Of a DNA stretch of 64,000 bases, positions 1-11,048 are shown piece after piece. Position 1 is the first letter of the stretch. Each line of letters opens with the position of its first letter. The notes below the pieces were generated by a model. It was not told the DNA's origin and made no database searches. It saw only the letters and a list, made by a program, of their open reading frames with translations. Source of the DNA: Falciphora oryzae (lineage: Eukaryota; Ascomycota; Sordariomycetes; Magnaporthales; Magnaporthaceae); the NCBI GenBank assembly GCA_000733355.1, contig JNVV01000074.1:84055-148054 (forward strand). The letters run 5' to 3'. A program made the position numbers and the translations under genes.

Positions 1-2021
1 CAGGACCGTCGTCGCCGGCCGACGTGCTCACGATCGCGAAAAGACCCTTGAACGCCTCGGCCACGACCGTCTTCCAGCGGGTGTGCCCAGAAAGTCTTTT
101 CGTGAGCGGGCCACCAGAGGACCGAATCGTCGTAAGCAATATCAGGCAGGTGGATGGGCAGTACGTAGTGCTTGTCACGCCACCAAACAACGCCACCCAG
201 TGAATGGTTCTGGCGGTTTCTGTTACCATTATTGTACCTTGACTGTTTCTGTTCTCATTATTGTACTTTACCGGTTTGTTGTGTTTTTTTTCCTCGATAC
301 CATATCCCCCTTCAGAGATCACTCTCCGCAGTGCTTGTAGTGGCGAAGGACGATTGGGGACGGCCCCATATTCTGCCCCCTGCAGGCGCAACTCACCCAA
401 TCCGGCTGGCCGCCCCGAGGTTCATCCGAGGATTCGTCCGACTTTCCGGTGGTGCTGTGTCTGTGGGTTCCGTTGGATGGCCTGGAAGTCGTGGAAAGTT
501 TAAAATGCTGAAATTGAACTGTCATAGCCTTCGTCCAGGACGGGAACTTCAAATGATGCTCTGCGATTGGAGTACGTAACATGGTCAGTGAGGGCGTGTT
601 TGGTTCAAACCACCTGGCCAGCTTGTCCTGGTGATGAATCCTTGCTTCGAATAGGCGGGCCTGCTGGGGCTCCTAATCATTTTGCTGCAACCCCGGCTGC
701 CAAGCGAGCAAAGGAGCGTGACTGATCATCGCGGAGAACCGCCACTGGCCTGACGTGTGTGTGTCGTGCCTGTTTCGAAGCCCAAGGCAAGCGGCAGCGA
801 TGTTCCCTTCTCGCAGGCCGCGCATCGTTGGAGCCTCTGAGCGCAGACAACGTGGCTCCACTGTCATTGCGCAGCTTGCAGGTGTCTCGGGCAGGCTGCT
901 CCTGGCGAAAAAGCGATGCGCTCACCCATTGGCGTTTCGTGGGCGCAAAAGGAGGGCGAACAGGGGCGAAAGGCGCGCCGTGCTGCGGGGTCCAAGCCCC
1001 CCTTTGTTCGCTTTGGGGGTTCAAGACCGGGGTCCGGCATCCGCTGCAGACGGATCACGGATCTGCAATCCAAGTGCGCCTCGCCCTGGATGGCGGCGGG
1101 ACTGCCGCGACGGGATGGTGGTGTCGATGATGCCAGAGTCCCTTGAGCTAGCAGTGCCATTGCAAATTCCATCCCTTTCAAGGGCAGCTTCGGGGGTGAG
1201 CACAGGGATATAACGCTGGAATCGTACCACGACGATTAAGGCTTAGAGGGTCCTAGCAAGGTCTGGATTTTGTCCATCGACCGAAACGAAACGCCCATGC
1301 CGAAGGTGCAGAAATCCCACACCCAGCCCAGGTTGACGCGTCCAGAAGCCAGTCAATCATTCCTCTGGGCTAGGATTCATGCCGTGGCATACATGGAGCC
1401 AACCGGAGAGGACGGGCGCGAGGACCAGAAGCGGGCAGTCAGTCGAAACTATCAGATGTACGACGCTTCGGATTGGCAACCGAGCTGTGTGCGTGTTGGG
1501 GCGTCCTTTCAGCTGGACCAAATCAGGACCGGAGGAAGGGGTGTGAGGTGGTTGACGGGCTGCATAACGCCAACACGGCAGTTCAGCTGGCTCGGAGTCT
1601 TCCACACAGCGATCCGCGCCACGAAACGAGCCTAATCAGGCGCCTATCGGTCACCTAAGCTCACAGTGATATTCGCCGACAGCAAAACACGGTCTCGACG
1701 GGCAGAGACCTGGAAAGCACGCAATCCGAAAGGAGTCGCCGGCTCCCAATCGCAGCTGAGACTGCCAAAGAGATCTGCACCCCTGCCGGCGTATTGGTAG
1801 GTTTTTTGTGGTGTTCAGGACTTGCAGCTGCTGTGATGACCCAGCGGCTGGCAGCCGTCGCTTTGGATACTGAATATTGAGAAGGCCGTCTACACCCCTA
1901 CTGCTGCGATATGGGTGTCGCAATCTCTATCAGCTTAACCTCGTCATCTGGCAAATTGCATATGAGGACACGAGGTGACTTTCGTCTTGGACCGACTGTC
2001 CGCCGTCTTGGTTTGTGCCAC
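1..2021. other. left-edge intergenic stretch
   Basis: No convincing gene is visible. Several overlapping open frames occur on both strands around 670-1230, but they compete with each other, start at non-ATG codons and resemble no protein I recognise, as expected for GC-rich non-coding DNA. A minus-strand frame over about 1-215 is open to the window edge and could be the end of an exon of a gene lying to the left; this cannot be decided from the window. Confidence 0.4.
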
Positions 2022-2562
2022 TTATCTTCTCCGCTTCTTCGCCTCGAGCCTAGGCTCCAACTCCGGGTCGTTCTCAAGCACAAAGTCGCGTTTGCGCTTG
2101 TCCCGAACGCCCTCCTTATAAAACAAGAACTAGCTTACCCCGTATCTGCAGCTCAAAAGCGTCTGAGCGGCTCAGTCGCTGCTGAGATGTTACAGTAAAA
2201 TCCGGGCCCGGATAAGCTGCGCCGAGTTCCTGCAGCGGGGTCGGGCTGAGACTTGGCTGACTCGGTTGCGGGGCAGCGGACATTGACGCTGATATTAGCC
2301 CAAGCCTCTCGATCTCCTGGATCCGCTGGCCTCGCCGGAGCGCAAGCCGTCGATGGAAATCGAGCACGTCCTCGGCTTCGGCCGCGATCTCGTTGACGTC
2401 GTGGTGAAATGCTTCGTAATTCTGGATCTTGTACGCCACCGTGTTGTATCGATTGGCCAGCGTCGTGAATAAGTCTTCGGGCTTCATGCCAAACTTCCAC
2501 CACGCCCAGCGCCATGGGGAGTTATCATCGGAATCTGGTACCCACGGGTCGGATCCGTCCAT
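2022..2562 (-). CDS. small unknown fungal protein, probably two exons
   Basis: I do not recognise this protein. The ATG at 2562 opens an acidic, Trp-rich N-terminus followed by the motif WWKFGMKPEDLF and a charged helical stretch (about residues 35-95) that could be a coiled coil, then a Pro/Ser-rich linker. The first frame stops at 2116. Just beyond, in another frame, lies a strongly basic tail ending in LEAKKRRR with a stop at 2022, which looks like a short terminal exon. A splice from about 2193 to 2115 keeps frame but has a weak donor, so the junction is uncertain. The basic tail could act as a nuclear or nucleic-acid contact signal; this is inference. No signal peptide or membrane segment is seen. 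If the tail is not coding, the protein is 148 residues. Confidence 0.5.
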
Positions 2563-3290
2563 TCCTCGTTGATTTGGTTGTAGGGACTTGCTCCCAAGAT
2601 TGACGCGGCTCGTCGGCGTCGAGTGAGCTTCGCCGACCTTATCTTATCGAGAGCGCTGTCGATCGAGCACGGGCCGAGTTGCGACTTGCAACGCGCTCGT
2701 CAACCCCGTTCGCTCGGCCGAGGCGACCTCTGATTTTGGCCCTATGTGAAATGCCGCGACTTCCAATGAGGGAAACCACACGATGGGGCGATAAATCCAC
2801 GCGTAACTTTTGAGATCTTTTTGTGTTCAACTACTGTAATTATGCTAACCCACTTCTCGGGAGAAAAGGGGCACGGTGAATGAAAGCACTGACCACCGGG
2901 GAGACCCAACCTGTTGAACCACGGTGGTAATACGAAGCAAAAATGGATTGTGGGATGCAGGTATCACAGGTGCGATCAGGATGGATCAAAACTGAAGGTG
3001 ATGATGTTGTTGTATTGTTGGTTGTTCTATTCAAAGGCTGGGTGTTCCGATTGACAACTCCAAGGTACACTCATGGTACTGTAGAATACTCAGCCGCAGG
3101 GGCCTGTCGGGGGCTTGGCACCCCCTGAACCAGGGTGCGGACCCCCTGAGCCAGAGTGCCGGTTCACCACAACCTGCCGTGTGATGCGAGCCCTCAACCG
3201 TCTGTCATCACAGGCCCGTGTTCAGTGCGAAGAGCTAATCAAGGAATTAATTACGAAACCAGCCGCACCTCAGCTATCGACGGGCGCCGC
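2563..3290. other. intergenic; upstream of the small unknown gene
   Basis: About 730 bases between the start of the small unknown gene and the stop of the PstS-like gene, both on the minus strand. It should hold the promoter of the former and the 3' end of the latter. Apart from a 21-bp tandem duplication at 3121-3162, nothing further can be named. Confidence 0.4.
3121..3162. repeat. two-unit 21-bp tandem repeat
   Basis: Two adjacent 21-base units (3121-3141 and 3142-3162) both begin CCCCCTGA and differ at about four positions. They lie downstream of the PstS-like gene. No function is evident. Confidence 0.6.
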
Positions 3291-4532
3291 TCAACTCGAG
3301 TCGGGCTCGAGCCGCGCCCGCATCGCCTTCACTACGCTCCCGGTGAGCGGCAGATACCGGCCCTCGTGCTGCACCTCCTCCTGGCCCTCCTGGCTCAGGA
3401 TGAAGCGCAGGAACTCATACACCTTGGGGTCCATGGGTTTGCCTGGTTCCTTGTTGGCGTAGAAAAAGATCTGGTTGGTGAGCGGATAGCTCCGGTCCCT
3501 CACCGTCTCGAGCGTGCGGCCGACGAAAGGACCGCCGTCAAAACCCCGGACAGCAAGCTCCTTCAGGTGGGTGTCGTTCGCCCGAAGCACCTCGGGCGAT
3601 GCCACGCAGAGCGACAGCGGGTCTTCTATCGCCGCCGCGCGCACCTGGCTGCTCCAGGAGGCGATCGTGCGATTCACCGTCGCGTAGTTCGCAAAGGTGC
3701 GGAGCCCTTCGACCCACTGGTTGCTGCCGCGCAAGACTAGGTTCTGGAACACGTCCTGGATGTCGGCGCGCGTGGTCTGGCCGCACGGATGGATCGGCTT
3801 GTCCGCCCACGCGCCCGTCAGGCCGAGCTGTCCCCAAGTGCGGATGTTCTCGTCCGCGCCGCGTTTGTACGGGTAGTTGGTGAGCCAGGTGCTGCGGTTG
3901 TAGCCGCCCCCGCGGGCGGTGCCGAACACGCCGTCGAGCTGTTGCATGCTGATCTGCCCCAGCGGGTTGCACTTGGGAACCACGATGATGAAGGCCGGCG
4001 ACCAGCCGTACACGTCGTACGAGCCAGTCGCGGCGCTGATTTCGACTGGGTCGTGGTGAAAGACCTGCTCATACGTCAAGAGGTCCATCAGCGTGGCCGG
4101 GCGACCGACGGCCAGATCGGCGACCTTGGCTGCGAGCGCTGGTATCGCGATCCCGGCCGTGGGCAGGTTGTACTCGATCTCGATGCCGGGCTGGAACTTT
4201 TGGAAGGCCGTAGCCCAATAGCCGCCGAGTGGGCCATCCTTGAGATAGTTGCTGCCCCAGATGCGGAGCGTCCCGCTGAGCTGCTGTTGCGGCTGGTAAT
4301 GCGGTAGGTCGGACAGGTCCCACTTCTTGGTGTAGCCTCCTTCTTGCCCATGGGCCTTTCGGAAGCTCGTGACATTAAGCGTCCAGATGCTGATGTTGGC
4401 GTTGACTGGACTGGGAATACTGCCCGCCCCGGCCGTCGAGCAGTTTAGCGAAGGGGCCGTGTCCGGCTGGGCGAGAACAGGGACGCCGAACGCGAGGGCG
4501 ACGAAGCTGGTAACGATCTTGTAAAACGCCAT
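3291..4532 (-). CDS. secreted PstS-like phosphate-binding protein
   Basis: A single-exon gene for 413 residues with the fold signature of bacterial PstS/PBP-like solute-binding proteins. Residues 1-21 form a signal peptide ending VLA before Gln. An early RIWGSNYLKD stretch corresponds to the first binding loop of the family. Near the C-terminus, the YPLT...FFYANKEPGKP...FLRFILSQEGQE pattern is the typical PstS ending. Six N-glycosylation sequons (NCS, NIS, NVT, NRS, NRT, NDT) fit passage through a eukaryotic secretory pathway. In bacteria PstS delivers phosphate to the PstCAB transporter, which fungi lack, so here it may scavenge or sense phosphate or another oxyanion outside the cell (inference). 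It has no intron. Bacterial ancestry by transfer is plausible. The start is the ATG at 4532, directly before the signal peptide. Confidence 0.8.
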   Translation of the reverse strand: MAFYKIVTSFVALAFGVPVLAQPDTAPSLNCSTAGAGSIPSPVNANISIWTLNVTSFRKAHGQEGGYTKKWDLSDLPHYQPQQQLSGTLRIWGSNYLKDGPLGGYWATAFQKFQPGIEIEYNLPTAGIAIPALAAKVADLAVGRPATLMDLLTYEQVFHHDPVEISAATGSYDVYGWSPAFIIVVPKCNPLGQISMQQLDGVFGTARGGGYNRSTWLTNYPYKRGADENIRTWGQLGLTGAWADKPIHPCGQTTRADIQDVFQNLVLRGSNQWVEGLRTFANYATVNRTIASWSSQVRAAAIEDPLSLCVASPEVLRANDTHLKELAVRGFDGGPFVGRTLETVRDRSYPLTNQIFFYANKEPGKPMDPKVYEFLRFILSQEGQEEVQHEGRYLPLTGSVVKAMRARLEPDSS

Positions 4533-4720
4533 CTTTATTTTACCCGCATTCCCAGTTCCTCACGCGGTTCTCGTTCTCTGCCTTGGGAGCAAATGCCAAG
4601 CTTTTACCCGGCCTACTTATGGCATAATTTATTCGCATTCAAGCTCCTGGCTCCCACCCACGAGAACGCTGCCCCCCTTTCTCCCGCTTGGACGCGTAAA
4701 CTTGGACAATAAAGGAAGGT

Positions 4721-4854
4721 CATCACCGCCTAGCCCCACCGGCTTACGCAAACAGTTCTCCGCTTTCTGTAGTATCACGCAGGGTATGCCCACGGTAAGT
4801 AGACTTGGGAGGAATGCCATCACCACCTAACCCCACCCGGTTTACGCAAACAGT
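4721..4854. repeat. spaced direct repeat upstream of the PstS-like gene
   Basis: A 36-37-base sequence (CATCACC...CTTACGCAAACAGT) occurs at 4721-4756 and again at 4818-4854 in the same orientation, differing at a few positions. Both lie 190-320 bases upstream of the minus-strand PstS-like start codon, so they could be duplicated regulator-binding sites. They could equally be a chance local duplication. Confidence 0.55.
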
Positions 4855-5347
4855 CCCGCTCCGACCAATAGAGACCTAAATAGCACCGCACGTATTGAAT
4901 CGTAATGTAACTCTCAGGGATTGCAATCATAAAATGGTACCGATAGTACGGAGGGAAGGACGCTGGGGAGCGAGGAGTATGCTGGGTGAACAAGGGACCG
5001 GACGCCGAGCAGGTACCAATCCTTTCGCCAGACGTGGTGGCGGCGATAGTGCGATTGCCGGACTGGGATATTCTCCTGATGTCGGTATACGTCCAAGGCT
5101 AGGACGAAAACGCCCTTCTGGAGATCTGCCAGTTTAGTGGACGAGGCGATTTGCGAGGGCCGGCGAGCCGGGGGACGCGTGGTCGAGGTTGTTGTTGTCG
5201 GGGGGTTTAATCGACATGACTATCTGTGGGGAGGAGACGATGTGGCACTGGCCAGACAGGGAGAGGCGGATTTGATCATCGACATAATGATCGAGCATGC
5301 TTTGAGGAGCTTGCTGTCTCGAGGAACAAAGACATAGCAAGCTAAAC

Positions 5348-5380
<33 letters not shown>

Positions 5381-5425
5381 CACCTACTTATACCCCCCTT
5401 AACTACGTCAGCCCACCATGGCTGA
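4855..5425. other. intergenic
   Basis: No gene is recognised. The stretch includes the far upstream region of the PstS-like gene and a dinucleotide microsatellite at 5349-5379. Confidence 0.4.
5349..5379. repeat. (AC)n microsatellite
   Basis: About 15 uninterrupted AC units. It is likely length-polymorphic between strains. Confidence 0.95.
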
Positions 5426-6064
5426 CTAGGACGACAGAGAGGTCAACCCAACCCGCTACAGTCGCTCCACCGGGGAGGAGAGGAGCTCCCGGAGCTCGCC
5501 AGAAAGCTGGAGCAGGAGCAGGAGCAGGAGCAAAAGAGGGCCAGCGAGTCCTCTGCTCGTGCGGCCAGGCTTAGGAGAGATAAACGCGAGGCGGAAGCTG
5601 AGGAAGAAGTTACGACCAACGAGGCCGGGCAGCAACCGGGTGAGAGACTACGGCGATTTTTCGGGGGCAATGGAGGAAAGGATAACAAAAGGATGCTAAT
5701 AACGGAGTCCCCGCCCGTTCCGCCCCGAGGAATCGACCAGCCCTTCGACGGCTGCATTTCCATTTCCGTCGTCCTTCGATTCGAGCCACCCCCTTCCCCC
5801 CTTTTCCCTCCAATGCCCCCCTCCGGAGTCGGCATTCCCCACATCCGTGACCACACCGGACAGCAGCGTCGCCGCCCCGGCCCACCGCGCCTCCACCCGA
5901 GCCAGAAGTCCAGGAGACCGTCAGACCCTCCCCTGCCGACCACGGATCGACACCTACCCTCAGCCTACAGCCTGTTACACACACCATATTCTGTCATCAT
6001 CTGCCCGACCACGACAAAGCCCCCGATTGCCGGGACCCCGTACAGCAACGACCCCAGTATGTAG
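5426..6064 (+). CDS. possible coding exon with coiled-coil segment
   Basis: An open frame of 213 codons follows a TGA at 5423-5425. Its first third encodes a Glu/Gln/Arg-rich heptad-like stretch around ARKLEQEQEQEQKRASESSA, then a Gly-rich and a Pro-rich part. No ATG opens it, so if real it would be the last exon of a gene starting further left. I see no upstream exon with confidence. Its final 100 bases overlap, antisense, the last exon of the minus-strand membrane-protein gene. The repetitive GAGCAG stretch may simply be low-complexity DNA, so this is a weak candidate. Confidence 0.25.
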   Translation, partial: LGRQRGQPNPLQSLHRGGEELPELARKLEQEQEQEQKRASESSARAARLRRDKREAEAEEEVTTNEAGQQPGERLRRFFGGNGGKDNKRMLITESPPVPPRGIDQPFDGCISISVVLRFEPPPSPLFPPMPPSGVGIPHIRDHTGQQRRRPGPPRLHPSQKSRRPSDPPLPTTDRHLPSAYSLLHTPYSVIICPTTTKPPIAGTPYSNDPSM

Positions 6065-7424
6065 CCCGTCCGGTCCTCGCCAGGGCGGATGTAGTCCTGC
6101 ATACCCATGGCGGCGATGGCCGGCCCGAAGAAGGAACCGAACACGAGCCACATCATCGTCCACACGCGCTGATAAACGGCGCTGGCCGCCGGCCGGAAGC
6201 CGCTCAGCCCGCCGATAATGGCAATGGGAATCAGCGATAAGTAGAAGCAGCAAATGTAGGAGATGGGCGTGCGGGTCTTGGTCGTGTCCTCGACGCTGTC
6301 CGAGTGCAGGAGTCTCTGCTCCGTCTCCGGCGTAACTCGCCCGACAGCGCCCGACAAAGGGAACTCCGACTCGAGCCCCTGTGCCCTCACCGCGGCCTTC
6401 AGCCCGTCCAAAGAACGGGACCCGACCACGAACATGGAAGTGTACTGCGGCGCCATTGCGTTTCCGAGCAGGTTGACCAGCGACATCCACGCGTAGGGCG
6501 TCACGGTCAGGCCAAAGGCGGCATAGCCGTACTGGTTGATCTGGTCTCCCTTCGTCCGGTACAGAGTCGTTACTGCAAAGACGAGCTGGGCCACTGCGGC
6601 GGAGATTTTGAGAAGGTTATAGTTGCAAGCCAGCGTTGCGTTCTTCAGCTCCCGACGTTGAAACGGCGCCACGATGCTTCGTCCGAGCTTGGCGAGCGGC
6701 TTCAGCTTCTCGCCTTCGGGGTCGTTATCGAATTGGGCGTCTCCGGGTAGAACTTTCAATGAGTATCCTTCGGGCAACCGCCACAGCCCGTGATATTTGT
6801 TCCTGGCCAAGGGTGGCAACGCTGGCAAAGCGTCAGCGAAGAGTTCTGCTGTGGCCTTCGAGGTTCGGGATGGGGGCCAGGTATAGGTGCCCAGATATAG
6901 GGGCTTAGGGGAGGGGGGCTACCTCTGGTTGCTTTTACGAGCTTCGGCATGCCACTAGTCCCTTCCCGATGCTCCATCTCTATAACAACTTCGTTCGAAT
7001 TTGGCACCTCAGGAGTAGGAACTTGAACAGTCGGCGGGGTCGCGCTTTTCGGTGGGTGGAGGATGCACAAGGCACCTGCTTTTGCCGCGGTCTGCATTTC
7101 GGTGGGGGCCAATGCTGCCATGCTGAAGATGGCTTGGACACCGTGGAATAGCCCACTCCCGGGAAACAGGATCGCAAAAAGAACGCTGATCATCACCTGG
7201 GCAGGCCGCTCTCCTGGGCGGCTGATGACGGTCGCGGCATGTGTGATGTAGTTGCTGAGATAGAACACGATCACATCCGTCCAGCGCGACGGCCGGCAAA
7301 GCAGGTTGCAGTCGCCATGGTGGAAGTAGCCGGGCACCTGGGCGGCACATTCGGTATCGTTGAAGCTTCGGCCACCAGAGGCAAACCAGAGCAGTAACAG
7401 GAAATGAGGAAGAGTTGACGGCAT
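5965..7424 (-). CDS. unknown polytopic membrane protein with signal peptide
   Basis: Two exons, 7424-6923 and 6848-5965, are joined across a 74-nt intron (6849-6922; donor GTAGCC, acceptor CACAG, phase 1). The ATG at 7424 starts a hydrophobic signal peptide (MPSTLPHFLLLLWFASG). A Cys-containing luminal segment follows, then membrane spans around VIFYLS region and the later segments ending VLFAILFPGSGLF, AAVAQLVFAVTTL, ISYICCFYLSLIPIAIIGG, MMWLVFGSFFGPAIAAMG and GVPAIGGFVVVGQMM, so about six to seven spans. A charged loop lies between exons. I recognise the general type (orphan fungal membrane proteins with N-terminal Cys-rich ectodomain) but no function. The role of the large central loop is unknown, and a further short intron near the 3' end cannot be excluded. 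Confidence 0.7.
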
Positions 7425-8074
7425 GTTCAAACCCCGTTTCTGGGCAAGCTGGGTGACAGGACGGGTTTGGGTCTGGTCAGAATATTGAAGGAAGCACGGA
7501 GCTCCAGCTATCGGGGAGATGGAGGCGTATGGACCACGTACGAAAGAGGAGGATATGGAGCAAGAGAAAGGCGGCGTGTGAAATCAGAGACTGAACGAGA
7601 AGGGAAGATGTAGAGGAAAGGGGATAATACGCAGACAAAGCGCAAGGATTGGGTGTTCGACCTGGAGATTGGGAAGACGAGCACAATTCCAGCACCGCCG
7701 CCCTGCCACTCAGCTCGTAAGGATTTGGGAGGGTAGCCATGCAGCGAGCAGCAGCAGGCTGAGAGTTTTGGGGCATATGATTGGCAAAGAGCGCATACTA
7801 GCTGGCTTCTACTGCCCAAAATGTTGGGCACCAAAGATGCACATGCATCTACAGCACAAGCACTGCCCACCTCTACCGCTCAAGCTTTTCGGCACTGGAC
7901 TAGGGGGAATGAAATAAAAAATGGGTGGTAAGGCTGGCTTCAAATCAACCTTAGCGGCGGGCAGAACGAACACTTCAGCCTCAGAAAATACGAATTATGC
8001 CCATATGCTGGTGGGCTTATCGAAGGCGTTGGTCTGTAGGAAAGGGTGGTATGGACAGGATTCGTCAGTGGACA
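7425..8074. other. intergenic; promoter side of the membrane-protein gene
   Basis: Holds the upstream region of the minus-strand membrane-protein gene and the debris beyond the caspase-like relic. No coding signal is supported. Confidence 0.4.
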
Positions 8075-8700
8075 TTATTGGCCCGAGCGTATCCGGGGGC
8101 CCGCTGCGGCGGTTTCGACGACGTCGAGCCGGACCGTCACGACCAGGCCGGCGTCGACCGTATCCTGCAGCAAGACGGCAATTTCGAGACCGCGGAGGTA
8201 GTGCCCGCCATACGGGACGTCGCTTGGCACCAATGCGTGGTCCTCGTCACCGGCCGTGTCGGGCACGGCCTTGCCGGCCCTCGTGCCCCCCACCCCCCTC
8301 AGGTGCGCAAATACGGTGGTGGCGCGGGCCCCGTGACCGGAGAAGTGGACGTAGACCAGGTCCCCCTTCCTGGCGCCTGATCCTTTCCCATTTTTGACAT
8401 CCTCGGATACTTTGCGTAGCCCGTGGACGATACGTTCGTACGTGGGCTCGATCCGGTCAGCCAGCGATGCGTTCCCCGTCCAAGATCGGGAGCGAGCAGC
8501 TTTTTAATATTCTGTGGAGGGACCCGGAGCGCTTTGAGGAGGTAATCTTCGACCGCAAGAACGTCGTTAACACAGCCGAGCAAGGTCAGGTATGAGATGT
8601 CATTGCCCCCACGACTGCGGCGTGGCGTAGTAGGCGGTTCACCGCCCTCTCCGTAGTAGTCTATCCCAATCAGAACTGCCCACTTCGCCGGTCCTGCCAT
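8075..8700 (-). pseudogene. metacaspase-like (peptidase C14) relic
   Basis: The ATG at 8700 starts MAGPAKWAVLIGIDYY and a p20-like caspase domain (GGNDISYLTLLGCVNDVLAVEDYLL, NIKKLLAPD as separate blocks). At about 8480 the frame breaks. A single missing base would connect it to the next frame, which continues with ASLADRIEPTYE, VYVHFSGHGA (the catalytic His) and DHALVPSD. The expected Asp-Cys-Cys-His-Ser segment carrying the catalytic Cys is absent. The sequence after GLVVTVRLD diverges into VVETAAAG and stops at 8075, and no p10 part follows. The gene is therefore frameshifted, truncated and without its nucleophile. Intact relatives in fungi are metacaspases or caspase-like partners of NLR and HET cell-death systems. 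The N-terminal half alone could still be expressed, but not as a protease. Confidence 0.8.
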
Positions 8701-11048
8701 GGCCGACTCTCGCGGCGCTGAGCCATATGCGGCGAGTGTTGAGGATGGCGCATGAGATGTGGTGATGCTTTAAATCGTGTGTTTCGGGTCCCCAACCAAC
8801 AAAGCCGCGGTATGGAAACTACCAGCAAGGGAGGGGCAGGCTTTAGGAAGATCCAGTCGACGGAGGCCTGCTCTTGATCAGACAGTCGGTGATGCGGCAG
8901 GTGGGCGGAAGCTAGCCACAAGTGTGGTGGCAAGATGGCGTTAGTCGTATCGGGACTCCCTTTTTTCTGGTAGGTTATGCGCATTGTTTACCTCGCAATG
9001 CGAGGCTCTGTTGGGAGGGGTTTCCAATTGGCTTTGGCTCGTCGAGGTCCCGACCCCGTTCTTTCGTTATTTTTCTCCTTTCACCGAAGGCTGCATAGCT
9101 CTGCATTGATCGGACCATGTCCGCATTGTGGTGCGGCTGGCCGGCTGGAGGTAATGCACAAACGGACGGCAGTAGTTCGTTCGCCCGAAGCTGCACTCGC
9201 CAGCTTCTGTTTCCTTCTCAGCCTCTTAGTGGCCTTGCAACGGCTCGGCCAGCCTGTGCATTAGCGCGCATGCAACCATTCTTGTTCCGGCTGGAGACCG
9301 ACGCCCCGTTTTTGCGTGTGTGGCAGACGATTGGCGTTCCGTTGCCCACAGGGTCTTTGCACTCTGCGGCAGGCATGAAGCACAGCCGACCTTTGAGCCG
9401 ACCTCATTCCAGGTCGCGGTATGGTTGGTGGGTTTAAAGCCTTGTTGCGCCTTCCATTGCATGGGCTTACGCCAATTAAGGCTTCCACCACGGAGGGCTG
9501 AAAAATCCCGCATTCGGGCTCGGTTGTAGGGCCGCCGATTATAATTTGTGTGGGGTCGACGCGACCTTTCGGGGGAAAGGGCTGCATTATAAACGCAGGA
9601 CAACGAGCGTGGATTGTGGTTATTTTGCAGGAAAACTTTGCAAAGGAGGATGGCGTGCGTGCCAGATTTAGGCTGGCGGGCGTGGGGCCAGTTGTGGGCC
9701 CAGCGGAACCAGTGGACCACTCCGCACATAATCCACTAACAAGGAGCGCCGGAATGCGGCCCAACCTCCGTGTGCCTTCGGGTTCAATTCGTTAGCCGCC
9801 TTAATAGCAGCACTATAGCCTGGTGTAGATAAGCTTAAGTAGCGGTAGATCCCGACTTTACCGACGTTAAATAAACTCTCTCACTCACTCAGATACCTTG
9901 GTTTGCTTGAAACTTGTGTGCTAAGCTGCGTACTCTCCAGGCGAGGTCAGGGGCCACCAGAATAACGTTTGTGACCCCTGGAACTTGTTGTTGTTGTTTT
10001 TGAGGCACAGCTGTCTGGCCCGCTGTGGCGGGAACCTCGCCAAGGATCAATGACGTAAATGTAGTCGCGGTCACGGAGGAAGCCCACCACCCAGCCAGCC
10101 CGCCGCGCAACGGAAAAAAAAAGCCATGGCCACACGCACCTTCGGCTTTCTCAGCGAAAAAGCGATGTGAAGCCGCGCGCTGATCGCCTGGCGTTTTCCG
10201 ACAGCATTTTCCGACCGCGTTTTCCACGCGGACCTCCAGGTCGAGAAGTTTCTCTTGTTTAAACAGGCTGCCTTCGGGGATTACTTGCCGGAAACGAAGG
10301 GTGCGCTCAGGAAAAAAAAAAAAAAAAAAAAGTCGCCGACCTGGACCCGAAAAGAGGGCGAGAAAGCTTCGTTGACTCAAGACCACCCTCCCCCATTACC
10401 CTAACTCCTGAATCGTCACCGAAGCCGCCCTTCCTTCCATTGTGTTCTTCGTCGGAATCTGTCTATTCCTTCTCCAAAGCATGCACTCAAAAGAGGAAAC
10501 AAAAAAGCGCAGAAAAGCTTTTTGCGCTGTGGCGTCTTCGACGAAAGAGACGGAAAACACGTCCTAGTCAAGTAGAAAAAAATCGCCTGGGAGTGCGCGA
10601 GTGCGTTTGGCTGACCCATCGCCATGTCAACAAGGAGCCTGATTCAATCATCCATTCGGTCGCGCGTCCGACAGTCCGTCCACGCGACCCAGACACTTGC
10701 ACTCGAAACATCTTGTCTCTCTCATATGTATATACAGACACGTGGGAAAAGGGCTTGGCCATCCCGGCTAAGGCCGCGGCGTTTCGTACAGTAGACCAGA
10801 TGGCGTTTCCTGTCCCATCTCTGCCTGGAAGAAGGTCGTGGCTCCACACGGAAGAAAACCGGAGGCTCGGTCGTCTCGTCTGCTTCTGCGTGTTTCTTTC
10901 GGGAAACCTGCCGAGCGGAGAAGGGCATCAAGGGTGCGATGCATCTCGCATGAAACCCACCAGCTTCCCCGGCCCTCATTGACGCCATCGCTCCAGTGAG
11001 TCCAGTGCAGCAAGCCCGACATCCCCGGAGCATGTAGACCATGTGGTG
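8701..11048. other. long intergenic stretch
   Basis: About 2.3 kb without a supported gene. Overlapping frames at 9226-9764 and 9889-10386 on the minus strand are shadows: they use non-ATG starts, show no domain signal and run through low-complexity DNA. A 20-base A run lies at 10312-10331. The right end includes the 3' side of the HET gene. Confidence 0.4.
10312..10331. repeat. poly(A) run
   Basis: Twenty consecutive A bases. No coding sequence with an obvious retroposed origin is adjacent, so it is listed only as a homopolymer. Confidence 0.9.

Noticed and set aside
755..1213. Overlapping frames of 115-152 codons on both strands
   Set aside because: Mutually overlapping and Arg/Pro-rich, the mark of chance frames in GC-rich DNA. 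No family resemblance.
9226..10386. Minus-strand frames of about 165 codons
   Set aside because: Two equal-length frames overlap each other and another runs through a poly(A) stretch. Non-ATG starts and no motifs.
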